From assembly GCA_046328715.1 (NCBI GenBank), contig JAXLWB010000015.1, positions 62,001-126,000 of the forward strand: a stretch of 64,000 nt of DNA, written 5' to 3'. A program made the position numbers and the translations under genes. The DNA comes from JAXLWB01 sp046328715. Lineage in GTDB: Bacteria > Chloroflexota > Anaerolineae > Caldilineales > Caldilineaceae. Positions 33,142-42,453 of this stretch are shown in pieces. Every line of letters starts with the position of its first letter. Position 1 is the stretch's first letter. The notes under the pieces are model-generated. The model was not told the DNA's origin. It made no database searches and saw only the letters and a list, made by a program, of their open reading frames with translations.

Positions 33142-36100
33142 ATGAACCTCCATTCTTATCCCCTTCTTGCACATCGTTATCGCCTGCTAGAACCGCTAGG
33201 CACCGGCGGCATGGGCATCGTCTACCGTGCATTTGACCGCTTAACAGGGCAAACCGTAGCGCTGAAGCAAGTACAGGTGATACCCCAATCGTTGGTCTTC
33301 GCCTCGCCCCCAACACCGAACGACACTCAAAGTCTGTTGCTGGCCCTAGTCCAAGAGTTCAAAGTGCTTGCGGCGCTACGTCATCCCCACATCATCAGTG
33401 TGTTGGACTACGGCTTTGATGCCAACCGCCAGCCCTACTTTACGATGGAGTTGCTTGAACACTCGCAAACCATCTTGGAAGCCGGCCGTAACCAACCATT
33501 GGCCGTACAGATTGACCTGCTAATACAAACCCTGCAAGCACTCACCTACCTTCATCGGCGCGGGATTCTGCACCGCGATCTGAAACCAGACAATGTCCTC
33601 GTCAGCCAGGGGCGGGTCCGTCTGCTCGACTTTGGCCTCTCGATCTTGCGTGAACAGGCTCAAAATGCAGATGTTTCTGGCACAATCTTCTATTTGGCAC
33701 CCGAGGTACTGGAAGGTTCACCTCCCAGCGAAGCATCGGACTTGTATGCAGTGGGTGTACTCGCCTACGAGTTGTTGGTAGGGAAACACCCGTTCCAAAG
33801 CGATAGTGTTGGTAAGTTCATGGTGCGCACGTTGAGTGAAGATCCTGACCTGGCGCCACTTTCAGACCTAACACCACCCGATGCCAAACAAACCTTGCCT
33901 GTCCTTTTGCTACAGCTTCTAGAAAAGCAGCCAGAGCTGCGTTATGCATCGGCACAAAACGCAATTGAGGATCTCTATGCTGTCTTAGGACAACAACCAT
34001 CACCAGAGAGTAGTGCCATCCGCGAGAGTTTCCTACAAGCAGCGACCTTTGTCGGGCGCGAAAAGGAGATGACACAACTCACGACCGCCCTAGAAAAAGC
34101 TCGGCAGGGACAAGGCAGCACCTGGCTTATCGGTGGTGAAAGTGGGGTAGGCAAAAGCCGCTTGTTGGATGAGTTGCGTACGCAAGCATTGGTAGGTGGG
34201 TCATTGGTGTTGCGTGGTCAGTCAGTAGAAAGAGGAGGGTTGCCCTACCAGCTTTGGCGCGAACCCTTGCGTCGATTGGTAATTGCTAGCAAGCTAAGCG
34301 ATCTTGAAGCTGGGATACTCAAAGAAGTGGTGCCGGATATTGAACAATTGTTAGAACGCCCAATCGCAACTGTTCCCAAACTTCCTGACAATTCTGAACA
34401 ACAACGGTTGGGGCGCACTGTGCTCGATCTATTAAAACAGCAGACGCTTCCTGTCGTTTTATTTTTGGAAGATCTACAATGGGCGATGGAAAGTTTGTTG
34501 ATTCTGAAGCAATTACAACAGATGATTGCTGAACACGGGTGGGTGATCATTGGTAGCTACCGCGATGATGAGTATCCACACCTACCAGATGAACTGCCTT
34601 GGGCCAATAAGATAAAACTTGCACGTCTTACCGAACAGGAAACTGCATTGCTAAGCCATGCCATGCTTGGTTTGACCAGTCAACAGCCAGAATTGATCCG
34701 ACTGGTGCAACAGCAGACTGAGGGGAATACGTTTTTCATCGTAGAGGTGATCCGGACCCTCACCGCCGATGTCAGACGTTTGAGTGCAATTGATCAGTTA
34801 CAGTTGCCTGCCAGTGTCATGGCACGCGGGGTACAGGCGCTCTTGCAACGGCGCCTCCAACGTTTGCCCGAGTGGATGCAACCGCTCCTCAAACTCGCAG
34901 CACTGAGTGGACGCTACCTGGATCCCCATCTTTTACAAGCGCTGGCTCCGACATTATCCATGGAGCATTGGTTACAGATAGGGGCCGAGGCCGCAGTCTT
35001 CGAGGTACAAGATCAACAATGGCGTTTTTCGCATGATAAATTGCGCGAAGAATTGATTACCCACCTCACAGCGCAGGAACAGCGAGAGTACTATCAACAG
35101 CTAGCCCAAGCGGTCGAGACGGTTTATCCACAAGACAGTAAACGGGCAGGGGTTCTATTAGAATATTGGCGTGGTGCAAACGATCAAGCCAAAGAATTGC
35201 ACTATTTGCTCATCGTAGCCCAACAACAGATCGATTTGGGCATCAACTACCAAACCACGTTGCAATTGTTACTGCGCGGTCTCACGATTATGCAAACGCA
35301 TGAGGTAGACAAACCTCAACAGATTACTCTTCACACGCTCTTGGGAGGAGTCTACTTTGGCCTGGGCGATCATGCAAATACACAGCGTTATTTTGAAGAA
35401 GTACTCCGCCATTCAGAAGCAGAAAACACTCCGCTTGGTCGTGCACAAGCTTATTATGGCCTAGCCAGAGTCGCTTGGCGAACAGGGGATTTGGAGCAAG
35501 CCACACAACAACTTAACGACAGCCTGCACTGGGCCTATCTTTCCGATCAGGCACAACCGATCGCATACGCCTTAAATATGCTTGGCGTGATGAGTTCGGA
35601 AAAGGCCGACTACAAAACGGCCTACAATTACTATCAAGAGAGCATTGCGATTGCCGAACAATCAGGCGACACACGCATGGTTACCGTTAGCCTTATCAAT
35701 CTCGGTAGTGATGCCCAAATGCAGCGCGACTTTGCCGCAGCCCACGACTATCTGTCACGAGGATTGAGTATGGCACACGCAATAGGTGCACAAAGCTCCA
35801 TGGCTCAGGCACTCTCCAATTTGGCTATTGTTAAAAATTTAGAAGGCGATCAGAACCTAGCGCTTGATTATATCAACCAAGCGCTGACCATTGATCGTGA
35901 AATCGAGGATCGTTTTGCACTTGCCTATGATCTAATTACGTCCGCCAAGGTTCAGCTCGCATTGAGTGATATGCAAAAAGCACGCCACCATCTGCTACAA
36001 AGCATACAACTTGCCGAGACGCTCGGGGCTATACCAACCGTGCTCTTGGGGTTGCTAAGTTTTGCTCAGCTTGCGTTGGAAACAGGGCAATCTGAACGTG

Positions 36101-36276
36101 CCGCAGAATTAGCGGGTTTAATCGATGAACACCCGGCCTTGGCACCGGAGATAAAACAGGACGATTTAACGATTATGCTAAGCCAATTGTATAAAATAAA
36201 GCCGTTTGCCCCAATTAAAGAGGCACTTGCCCGAGGTCGTACACTTGACCTAAACAGAGTTATAACAGAGTTATAA
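33142..36276 (+). CDS. Ser/Thr protein kinase with AAA-type ATPase and TPR repeats
   Basis: A 1044-residue cytoplasmic regulator. The kinase domain (about 12-270) has GTGGMGIVYRA, ALKQV, HRDLKPDN near 144 and LLDFGLS near 164. The ATPase (from about 295) has VGREKEM, Walker A GGESGVGKSR near 332 and a Walker B-like VVLFLEDLQWA. TPR-like helical repeats fill about 690-1020 (YYGLARVAWRTGD, ALNMLGVMSSEKADYKTA, SLINLGSDAQMQRDFAAA). No membrane helix. The architecture is common in Cyanobacteria and Chloroflexota, often fused to a GAF plus output domain. ATG at 33142 is preferred over a TTG three codons earlier. Confidence 0.9.
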   Translation: MNLHSYPLLAHRYRLLEPLGTGGMGIVYRAFDRLTGQTVALKQVQVIPQSLVFASPPTPNDTQSLLLALVQEFKVLAALRHPHIISVLDYGFDANRQPYFTMELLEHSQTILEAGRNQPLAVQIDLLIQTLQALTYLHRRGILHRDLKPDNVLVSQGRVRLLDFGLSILREQAQNADVSGTIFYLAPEVLEGSPPSEASDLYAVGVLAYELLVGKHPFQSDSVGKFMVRTLSEDPDLAPLSDLTPPDAKQTLPVLLLQLLEKQPELRYASAQNAIEDLYAVLGQQPSPESSAIRESFLQAATFVGREKEMTQLTTALEKARQGQGSTWLIGGESGVGKSRLLDELRTQALVGGSLVLRGQSVERGGLPYQLWREPLRRLVIASKLSDLEAGILKEVVPDIEQLLERPIATVPKLPDNSEQQRLGRTVLDLLKQQTLPVVLFLEDLQWAMESLLILKQLQQMIAEHGWVIIGSYRDDEYPHLPDELPWANKIKLARLTEQETALLSHAMLGLTSQQPELIRLVQQQTEGNTFFIVEVIRTLTADVRRLSAIDQLQLPASVMARGVQALLQRRLQRLPEWMQPLLKLAALSGRYLDPHLLQALAPTLSMEHWLQIGAEAAVFEVQDQQWRFSHDKLREELITHLTAQEQREYYQQLAQAVETVYPQDSKRAGVLLEYWRGANDQAKELHYLLIVAQQQIDLGINYQTTLQLLLRGLTIMQTHEVDKPQQITLHTLLGGVYFGLGDHANTQRYFEEVLRHSEAENTPLGRAQAYYGLARVAWRTGDLEQATQQLNDSLHWAYLSDQAQPIAYALNMLGVMSSEKADYKTAYNYYQESIAIAEQSGDTRMVTVSLINLGSDAQMQRDFAAAHDYLSRGLSMAHAIGAQSSMAQALSNLAIVKNLEGDQNLALDYINQALTIDREIEDRFALAYDLITSAKVQLALSDMQKARHHLLQSIQLAETLGAIPTVLLGLLSFAQLALETGQSERAAELAGLIDEHPALAPEIKQDDLTIMLSQLYKIKPFAPIKEALARGRTLDLNRVITEL

Positions 36277-36509
36277 CGGTAAACGATAAAGTCATAGGGC
36301 AAATAAATCGTGATTTGTCAGCAAAGAGTTATGCAATCATAAATTATTTAGGTCTTTTATGTACATAATAAATAACTAGAGAAAATTCTTTTTCTGACAG
36401 GTGCTATTGATGGTAGTTGCAAGTATCCTGAATTTTTCTCATAAACTTCACTGCGATTCATGGTGTTTCAGTGCACAATGGTAAACCAGTTGTACTGTTG
36501 CCCGAATGG

Positions 36510-37706
36510 ATGATTTATATGGAGCCAAATTTACTCTTACAAGTATTACAGATAAGCCAACGAATGGCTTCGATGCGCGCCTTTGAACCGCTTCTTATCT
36601 ATGTGATTGACGAAGCGATCCAGTTGGCAGGTGCCGAGCGAGGCTATTTGATCTTATTGCGTGATGATGGCACTCTGGCGCTGCGCGTACAGCGAGATCA
36701 GCAGGGGAACGATACCCACTATGGACTGGATGAGATCAGCATGACCGTGTTTCAAAAGGTCATAACCACGTATGAGCCACTTGTCCTGACGGACGCCAGC
36801 GGAGATACTCAGTTTAGTTTGGCGCACAGCGTGCAGAAGCTCCGCCTCCGCTCGCTTATGTGTGCACCACTCTTGGTACAGGGAAAGACATTGGGCGCAA
36901 TTTACGTAGAAAACCGATCCTTGCGGGGTCGTTTTAAAGAGGAAAATTTGATTCCGCTCGGCCTCTTTGCCAATCAGGCGGCAGTGGCTATCGAAAATGC
37001 CGCCCTACATCAAGAGTTAGAAGCCAAAGTAGCCGAACGCACTGCGTCCTTGCAAGCGGCGTTAGCACAACTCACCGCTCAAATTGTTGAAAAGCAACGG
37101 ATTGAAGAAGATTTGCGGCGATTAGCCTCTCATGATCCGTTGACCGGGGCATTGAACCGACGCAGTTTTTACGAACAAGGTGAAGGGCAATTTGCGCTGG
37201 CCAGAGCTTCACATCTGCCGCTTTCCGTTTTACTTCTCGACCTGGATCGATTCAAACAAATCAATGATCGTTATGGGCATTTGGCAGGGGATGCTGTGCT
37301 CACGCGCTTTGCTGGCCTTTGCCGTTCGCATCTCCGTGAAGGACATCTCTTTGGCCGCCTCGGTGGCGAAGAGTTTGCAATGCTGTTACCTCATTGCGAT
37401 GAAAAGGTTGCATTCAATTTCGGTGAACGCATTTGCACTGCTTGTTTGAACATGTGCACCCATGTCAACCAAAAAACGATTGACGTTACTGTAAGCATCG
37501 GCGTCGCAACCCTTGACAGCACAGATGACAGCTTTGATGCGTTGCTTGATCGTGCCGACCAGTCGATGTACCTCTCCAAAAAACGGGGCGGTAACCTTGT
37601 GACCGTATTTCCCCATTCTTCAATACCCCACACCTCGCTTCCTAGTACGCTCTCCATGTTACAGCCGCTGTCAGCGATGATCGAGGCCAGCCTAATGATT
37701 CGTTAG
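36510..37706 (+). CDS. GAF domain diguanylate cyclase
   Basis: About 398 residues: a GAF domain (about 10-170), a coiled-coil (ELEAKVAERTASLQAALAQLTAQIVEKQRIEEDLRRLA) and a GGDEF domain with DPLTGALNRRSF, LLLDLDRFKQIND and the active-site GGEEF. The RxxD inhibitory site five residues before GGEEF is absent, so product feedback may be lacking. Would make c-di-GMP in response to a ligand of the GAF domain. The start is uncertain: GTG 36471, ATG 36510 or ATG 36519. It may be the detached output half of the kinase/ATPase gene upstream. Confidence 0.9.
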   Translation: MIYMEPNLLLQVLQISQRMASMRAFEPLLIYVIDEAIQLAGAERGYLILLRDDGTLALRVQRDQQGNDTHYGLDEISMTVFQKVITTYEPLVLTDASGDTQFSLAHSVQKLRLRSLMCAPLLVQGKTLGAIYVENRSLRGRFKEENLIPLGLFANQAAVAIENAALHQELEAKVAERTASLQAALAQLTAQIVEKQRIEEDLRRLASHDPLTGALNRRSFYEQGEGQFALARASHLPLSVLLLDLDRFKQINDRYGHLAGDAVLTRFAGLCRSHLREGHLFGRLGGEEFAMLLPHCDEKVAFNFGERICTACLNMCTHVNQKTIDVTVSIGVATLDSTDDSFDALLDRADQSMYLSKKRGGNLVTVFPHSSIPHTSLPSTLSMLQPLSAMIEASLMIR

Positions 37707-37715
37707 ACAGGCTGC

Positions 37716-37744
37716 TTGCGGGTTCACCACTTCTCCACTATACT
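37716..37744 (+). promoter_or_regulatory. Candidate promoter for the mannonate dehydratase gene
   Basis: TTGCGG (37716-37721), a 17-nt spacer and TATACT (37739-37744), 80 bases ahead of the start codon. The -10 is good, the -35 only half matched. Confidence 0.4.
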
Positions 37745-37823
37745 TGCTCTACTCAAGTTTGACGCCTCCCTTCCTACAAACAACAGACGGTGAAGTATCA
37801 TCGAATCAAATGGAAAGTGGACA

Positions 37824-38882
37824 ATGAATACGACATCCAATCATATCCCCATGCGTGCCGTGCCCGGCTACTATTCGAGCACGCCAGGCATCCAAATCGC
37901 CATCCAGACCAATGCCGACGCCAGCGACGAAGATTTGCAGTTTTTCGAGCAGCTTGGTGTCGAGTGGGCGATGGTCGGCATCCGTGACCAATCGCTGCAC
38001 TCAGCCGATTATTACAAACATCTGGTCAAGCGCTTTGGCGACCACGGACTCAAGATATACCGTATCACCAACATGGGCGTTCACAACGTGCCGGAAATCA
38101 CCCTCAACCTGCCCGGACGGGACGCCAAAGTCGAAGAGTTCAAACAATTTATCCGCAACCTCAGCGCAGCGGGCATCAAGTACAACACCTATGCACACAT
38201 GGCCAATGGCATTTGGTCGTCGGGGCATGTCAAGGGACGAGGTGGCATGGATGCCCGTATGCTTGACATCAAAGATGCGGTGGGGCGCTGGGGTGATAAG
38301 ATCTATCAGGGCGAACTGACCCACGGACGACGTTACAGCGAAGAGGAGTTGTGGGATAACTTCGCCCACCTGATGCGTGAGATCGTGCCTGTGGCCGAGG
38401 AGGAAGGTGTCTTTATCGGCGTCCATCCCGATGACCCGCCTGTTTACGATTTGGGTGGCATTCCGCGCTGCATGTTTGGCAACTTTGCTGGTTACAAAAA
38501 AGCGATGGAGATTGCCGACAGCCCCAACATCGGAGTTTGTCTCTGTGTCGGCTGCTGGCTGGAAGGCGGCCCCGTGGGCATGGGCGTCGGCGTGCTCGAT
38601 GCCATCAAACACTTTGCCGCACAGAATCAGCTCTTCAAAGTCCACTTCCGCAATGTCTCCAATCCGATGCCCGAACCGTGGGTTGAAACGCTGATCGACA
38701 ATGGCTATCAGGACATGCACGCCGTGATGCGGGCACTGCGCGAGGTCAAGTTTGACGGCTGTATCATTCCCGACCATATTCCAGCCATGTTGGGCGGCCC
38801 ACGCGTGGGCACTGCCTACTCAATCGCCTACATGCGCGCCTTGATCCAGGCGGTGAATAATGAGTTTGGTGGGGCGGCGTAG
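37824..38882 (+). CDS. uxuA: Mannonate dehydratase (UxuA family)
   Basis: Converts D-mannonate to 2-keto-3-deoxygluconate in glucuronate catabolism. A 352-residue TIM barrel with the metal-site residues in HPDDPP, CLCVGCW, VHFRNV and PDHIP, and GGIPRCMF after the first. The length is a little short of the enterobacterial enzyme but normal for Gram-positive and Chloroflexota forms. Not in an obvious operon with other uronate genes; the sugar-acid cluster near 57-62 kb is a possible partner. Confidence 0.85.
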   Translation: MNTTSNHIPMRAVPGYYSSTPGIQIAIQTNADASDEDLQFFEQLGVEWAMVGIRDQSLHSADYYKHLVKRFGDHGLKIYRITNMGVHNVPEITLNLPGRDAKVEEFKQFIRNLSAAGIKYNTYAHMANGIWSSGHVKGRGGMDARMLDIKDAVGRWGDKIYQGELTHGRRYSEEELWDNFAHLMREIVPVAEEEGVFIGVHPDDPPVYDLGGIPRCMFGNFAGYKKAMEIADSPNIGVCLCVGCWLEGGPVGMGVGVLDAIKHFAAQNQLFKVHFRNVSNPMPEPWVETLIDNGYQDMHAVMRALREVKFDGCIIPDHIPAMLGGPRVGTAYSIAYMRALIQAVNNEFGGAA

Positions 38883-39009
38883 GAAAAATTCTCTTCAGGG
38901 AAGGCATTTGTGCAAGAGAAACTTGTACAGTATCCCCTTCCCGGAAGCAATTTGTCAGAAGAGATTTATCGCAATTGGGATTCCGTCTTGCAGCAAGGAG
39001 ATGCCAAAC

Positions 39010-39546
39010 ATGAGCACACGTCGCAACAATGTAGTTGACTCTCATCTTAGCCAAATTCCAGAGATTGGACAGTGGTTATGGGCAATCCAAGATACTCGGC
39101 TACGCACGATGGAGGAATTGGAAAAGGTTACGCCAGCCATGATCGATTGGTTGCCAGCAGAGGAAGAGAGCAGCATCGGAACCATGCTCTATCACATCGC
39201 TGCAATTGAGGCCGATTGGCTCTATGTCGAGGCGTTGGAGCAAGAATTTCCGGCAGAGATCGCAGCGCTCTTTCCCTATGAAATACGCGATGAGCAAGGT
39301 AATCTATTACAAGTGACGGGGCTGAGCATGGACGACCACCTCAACCGCCTCAAACTGGTACGGGAACGTCTGCTAGATGCGTACCAACAGATGGATCTCG
39401 CAGCATTTCGTCATGTCCGCACTTTTCCGCACTATGATGTTACCCCAGAGTGGGTGCTTCATCATTTGATGCAGCACGAAGCCGAACATCGCAGCCAGAT
39501 TGGAACGCTGAGGATTCGGGCGTTGCGTTCACAGTCAACAAACTAA
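39010..39546 (+). CDS. DinB-family protein
   Basis: A 178-residue four-helix bundle protein of the DinB/YfiT type. Metal-binding histidines are visible in MLYHIAAIEADW and in LHHLMQHEAEHRSQI. AAGGAG at 38995-39000 sets the start at 39010. Members may be thiol transferases (bacillithiol or mycothiol S-transferases), but no substrate can be assigned. Its stop overlaps the stop of the convergent Ldh gene. Confidence 0.88.
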   Translation: MSTRRNNVVDSHLSQIPEIGQWLWAIQDTRLRTMEELEKVTPAMIDWLPAEEESSIGTMLYHIAAIEADWLYVEALEQEFPAEIAALFPYEIRDEQGNLLQVTGLSMDDHLNRLKLVRERLLDAYQQMDLAAFRHVRTFPHYDVTPEWVLHHLMQHEAEHRSQIGTLRIRALRSQSTN

Positions 39547-40577
39547 GCGTCTAGCTGAAAGCCTACCTTTTCTCCCGCCACCTTGATTCGCTCCCAGGTC
39601 ACTTCAGGCAAGGGGATGCCATCTCGCTCGCGCAGGGCTTTGGTACGCCACTCCACCTCACCAGGCAGTAGAATTTCTTCAACGCCAAGCGAACGGGGCG
39701 TGGCTTTTAGATGGTGGACAAACTCCGCCGCCTGTTGCTTGAACTCAACCAGCGGTTGGAATGCCTCGATGTCAATCGCCATCAACACGGTGCCTTGGTC
39801 CCAGCGGTAGCCAGGCAGCAGCGGAAAACCCGAACCACTCAACCCACCGCCCAACAGTTCGATCATTACACTCAATGCATAGCCTTTGTGCCCGCCAAAG
39901 GGCAAGATCGCACCGTCGTCAAATTGATCGTGTGGATTGCGGGTGGGGTTGCCATGTTTGTCAATGATCCAGCCTTCGGGCACCAGTTCGCCTTTATCGG
40001 CAGCGACCTGTAATTTGCCATGCGCCACCGCTGACGTGGCAAAGTCAAAGAAGATCGGTTGCCGATCCGCTACAGGGATGGCCCAGGCAATTGGGTTGGC
40101 CCCTAAGGCTCGTCGTGCCCCGCCAAAGGGAGCAACCAATCCACCCGGCAAGGAGCCATTGCAGATTAGCTGACCAATCATGCCTTGCTGTGCGGCAGTT
40201 ACCACATATTCACCCACACGCCCCGTATGGTCGCAGTGGCCGAGCACGACCATGCCAATGCCGTTACTGCGAGCCTTACGCATGGCAAGCTCCATGCCCT
40301 GCGGCACAGCAACTTGTCCCAAATTCCACCCACAATCAATCAACGCCGTACCAGCCGTCTCACGCACAATCTCCACTTTGCCGTTGAGTTTGAGCGTCCC
40401 CGCCTGAATCCGCTCGATATATTCGGGCACACGCAAGACGCCGTGCGAATCGTGACCGACGAGGTTGCTCTCAACTAGTGAATCTGCCAGCCGTTGTGCC
40501 ACCCAGTCAGGAGCATCCGCAGCCAGGAAGATCGAAGAAACCTGTCTGTGGAGTTGAGTTGCAGCAATCGTAAGCAA
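39543..40577 (-). CDS. Malate/L-lactate dehydrogenase (Ldh2) family oxidoreductase
   Basis: About 344 residues of the NAD(P)-dependent Ldh/MDH2/YlbC family: GHDSHGVLRVPEY, the catalytic-site VLGHCDHTGR, LGANPIAWAIP, DFATSAVAHGK and PFGGHKGYALS. Start is unclear: there is no ATG, and TTG at 40577 has AGGAAAGG eight bases upstream, while TTG at 40607 extends the frame by ten codons. YlbC-type enzymes include ureidoglycolate dehydrogenase (AllD); near urease this is an attractive alternative, but sugar-acid or malate oxidation is equally possible. Confidence 0.85.
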   Translation of the reverse strand: MLTIAATQLHRQVSSIFLAADAPDWVAQRLADSLVESNLVGHDSHGVLRVPEYIERIQAGTLKLNGKVEIVRETAGTALIDCGWNLGQVAVPQGMELAMRKARSNGIGMVVLGHCDHTGRVGEYVVTAAQQGMIGQLICNGSLPGGLVAPFGGARRALGANPIAWAIPVADRQPIFFDFATSAVAHGKLQVAADKGELVPEGWIIDKHGNPTRNPHDQFDDGAILPFGGHKGYALSVMIELLGGGLSGSGFPLLPGYRWDQGTVLMAIDIEAFQPLVEFKQQAAEFVHHLKATPRSLGVEEILLPGEVEWRTKALRERDGIPLPEVTWERIKVAGEKVGFQLDA

Positions 40578-40607
40578 GGGTAAGCCTTTCCTGTAGAACC
40601 AATTCAA

Positions 40608-41017
40608 TCCGGAAACATAGGAGTCATTATATCATAGCCGCCATGTCCTCAGGCAGGTATTGGCTTTTCCCTAAACAACATTATGCACAATTGATCGCAA
40701 GTTTTTCTCAATGTAACTTCTAGAGTTCGGAGCCAGCTTTACATATATTACGCATAAAATATAACAAAAACCCATTCATTGTATTTTATGCACTAACAAT
40801 TTCATATTATGCGTGATTTATGTATTCAATCTAACGATCAATTTCACAAAAAATGTGCATTTAGCACAATCATCAAATCAAAACCTTGTTCGTGCTGTCT
40901 GGTGTCAAAAGTACACAAATTCTATATCCTGATAGCAACTCGTCTACAGCTATGATGCAGGCGAGGCTTCATTTTTCCGAACGAACAGTTTCTCACAAAT
41001 AGCAAGGAGAGGATGCA
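40608..41017. other. A+T-rich regulatory region upstream of urtA
   Basis: A gap of about 410 bases between the divergently placed Ldh2 gene and urtA, very A+T rich, with no coding frame. It holds the GCATAAAATA motif array at 40750-40814 and a GTGT-N7-ACAC palindrome at 40902-40916 followed by TATATC (40923-40928), which may be an operator and -10. Confidence 0.6.
40750..40814. promoter_or_regulatory. Inverted motif array (ACGCATAA / TATTTTATGC / TTATGCGT)
   Basis: GCATAAAATA at 40752-40761 is exactly inverted at 40782-40791 (TATTTTATGC). ACGCATAA at 40750-40757 is also inverted at 40807-40814 (TTATGCGT). Three related half-sites in 65 bp suggest binding of a dimeric regulator controlling the urea importer or the divergent gene. 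Confidence 0.5.
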
Positions 41018-42364
41018 TTGTCCACTAAATCATCACATCTTTCAGCATTTTTGCGCGCATTGCTAGGAAGCGCATCGACGCGAAAACAGGCTACGAAATT
41101 GGTTTCATTGCTTGCCCTGGTCGCCATATTGGTGTCGGCCTGTGGCGCGCCGGCAGCAGCGCCAGCAGCACCCGCAGCCGAGGCGACTGCAACACCAGCA
41201 GAGGCGGCAGCGGCAGCTCCCGCAGGAGAGACGATCAAAGTTGGCATTTTGCACTCACTGAGCGGCACGATGTCGATCAGCGAAGTGTCGGTGAAGGATG
41301 CCACCATGTTGGCGATTAACGAGATCAATGCCGCAGGTGGCGTGATGGGCAAACAACTGGAGCCGATCATCGAAGACGGCGCCAGCGATTGGCCAACCTT
41401 TGCAGAAAAGGCCAAGAAGTTGATCCAGCAGGATGGCGTGGCAGTCGTCTTTGGTTGCTGGACCAGCGCCAGCCGCAAGGCAGTCAAGCCAGTCTTTGAA
41501 GAACTGAATGGTCTGCTCTTCTACCCGGTGCAATACGAAGGTCTGGAACAATCACCCAATATTTTCTACACCGGTGCCGAACCAACTCAGCAGATTATTC
41601 CTGGCGTCGATTACCTGGTCAAGGAGTTGGGCAAGAAGAAGATTTACCTCCTCGGTTCAGACTACGTTTTCCCACGCACCGCCAACTTGATCATCAAGAA
41701 ACAACTCGAAGCCTTGGGTGTCGAACTGGCTGGTGAAGAATATGTCCCACTCGGTGGCACAGAATTTAGCACGATCATCAGCAAGATCCAGGAAGCTGCA
41801 CCGGATGCGATCTTCAACACCCTCAACGGCGATAGCAATGTTGCCTTCTTTAAGCAGTTCAAGGATGCTGGTTTCACTGCGGAGAGCCTGCCCGTAATGT
41901 CCGTCAGTGTGGCCGAAGAAGAAGTGCGTGGCATCGGCACTGAATATCTGGCTGGTCACTTCACCGCTTGGAACTATTATCAGACCGTTGATACACCGGA
42001 AAACAAGAAGTTTGTCGAAGCCTACAAGGCCGCTTACGGTGCAGATCGTGTGACCAGCGACCCGGCTGAGGCAGGCTACTTTGGTGTCTATCTGTGGAAA
42101 GAAATGGTAGAAAAGGCTGGCAGCACGGATGTTGCCAAGGTGAAGGAAGCAGCCAAGAGCAACGAAATCAGCTTTGCCGCACCCGAAGGTATGGTCAAGA
42201 TCGATGGCGAAACCCAGCACACCTACAAGATCGTGCGCATCGGCAAGGTCAACACTGAAGGTTTGATCGACACCGTTTGGAGTACGAAGGAAGCTGTCAA
42301 GCCCGATCCATTCCTGAAGGGTATTGAATGGGCGAAGGGAATTGCGGATTCGGTTCAACAATAA
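41018..42364 (+). CDS. urtA: Urea ABC transporter, substrate-binding lipoprotein
   Basis: A 448-residue lipoprotein (lipobox VSACGAP; Ala/Pro/Thr linker to about 70). IKVGILHSLSGTMSISE, EDGASDWPTFAEKA, FGCWTSASRKAVKPVFE and LFYPVQYEGLEQSPNIFYTGAEPTQQ are hallmark UrtA blocks, including the urea-pocket region. The start is TTG at 41018, fixed by AAGGAGAGG five bases before. First gene of urtABCDE. Confidence 0.95.
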   Translation: MSTKSSHLSAFLRALLGSASTRKQATKLVSLLALVAILVSACGAPAAAPAAPAAEATATPAEAAAAAPAGETIKVGILHSLSGTMSISEVSVKDATMLAINEINAAGGVMGKQLEPIIEDGASDWPTFAEKAKKLIQQDGVAVVFGCWTSASRKAVKPVFEELNGLLFYPVQYEGLEQSPNIFYTGAEPTQQIIPGVDYLVKELGKKKIYLLGSDYVFPRTANLIIKKQLEALGVELAGEEYVPLGGTEFSTIISKIQEAAPDAIFNTLNGDSNVAFFKQFKDAGFTAESLPVMSVSVAEEEVRGIGTEYLAGHFTAWNYYQTVDTPENKKFVEAYKAAYGADRVTSDPAEAGYFGVYLWKEMVEKAGSTDVAKVKEAAKSNEISFAAPEGMVKIDGETQHTYKIVRIGKVNTEGLIDTVWSTKEAVKPDPFLKGIEWAKGIADSVQQ

Positions 42365-42372
42365 TTCATACA

Positions 42373-42449
42373 AGTGAGACAGTAGGACAGTGGAACAGTA
42401 AGACAGTAAAAACTGGTCCACTGTCTTACTGTCCTACTGCCTTACTAAA
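42373..42449. repeat. Octamer-periodic hairpin (GACAGTAG family)
   Basis: Left arm: GACAGTAG, GACAGTGG, AACAGTAA, GACAGTAA. Right arm: CCACTGTC, TTACTGTC, CTACTGCC, TTACT. The loop is about 8 nt. The 8-nt period is clear in both arms. Confidence 0.8.
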
Positions 42450-42453
42450 AACT

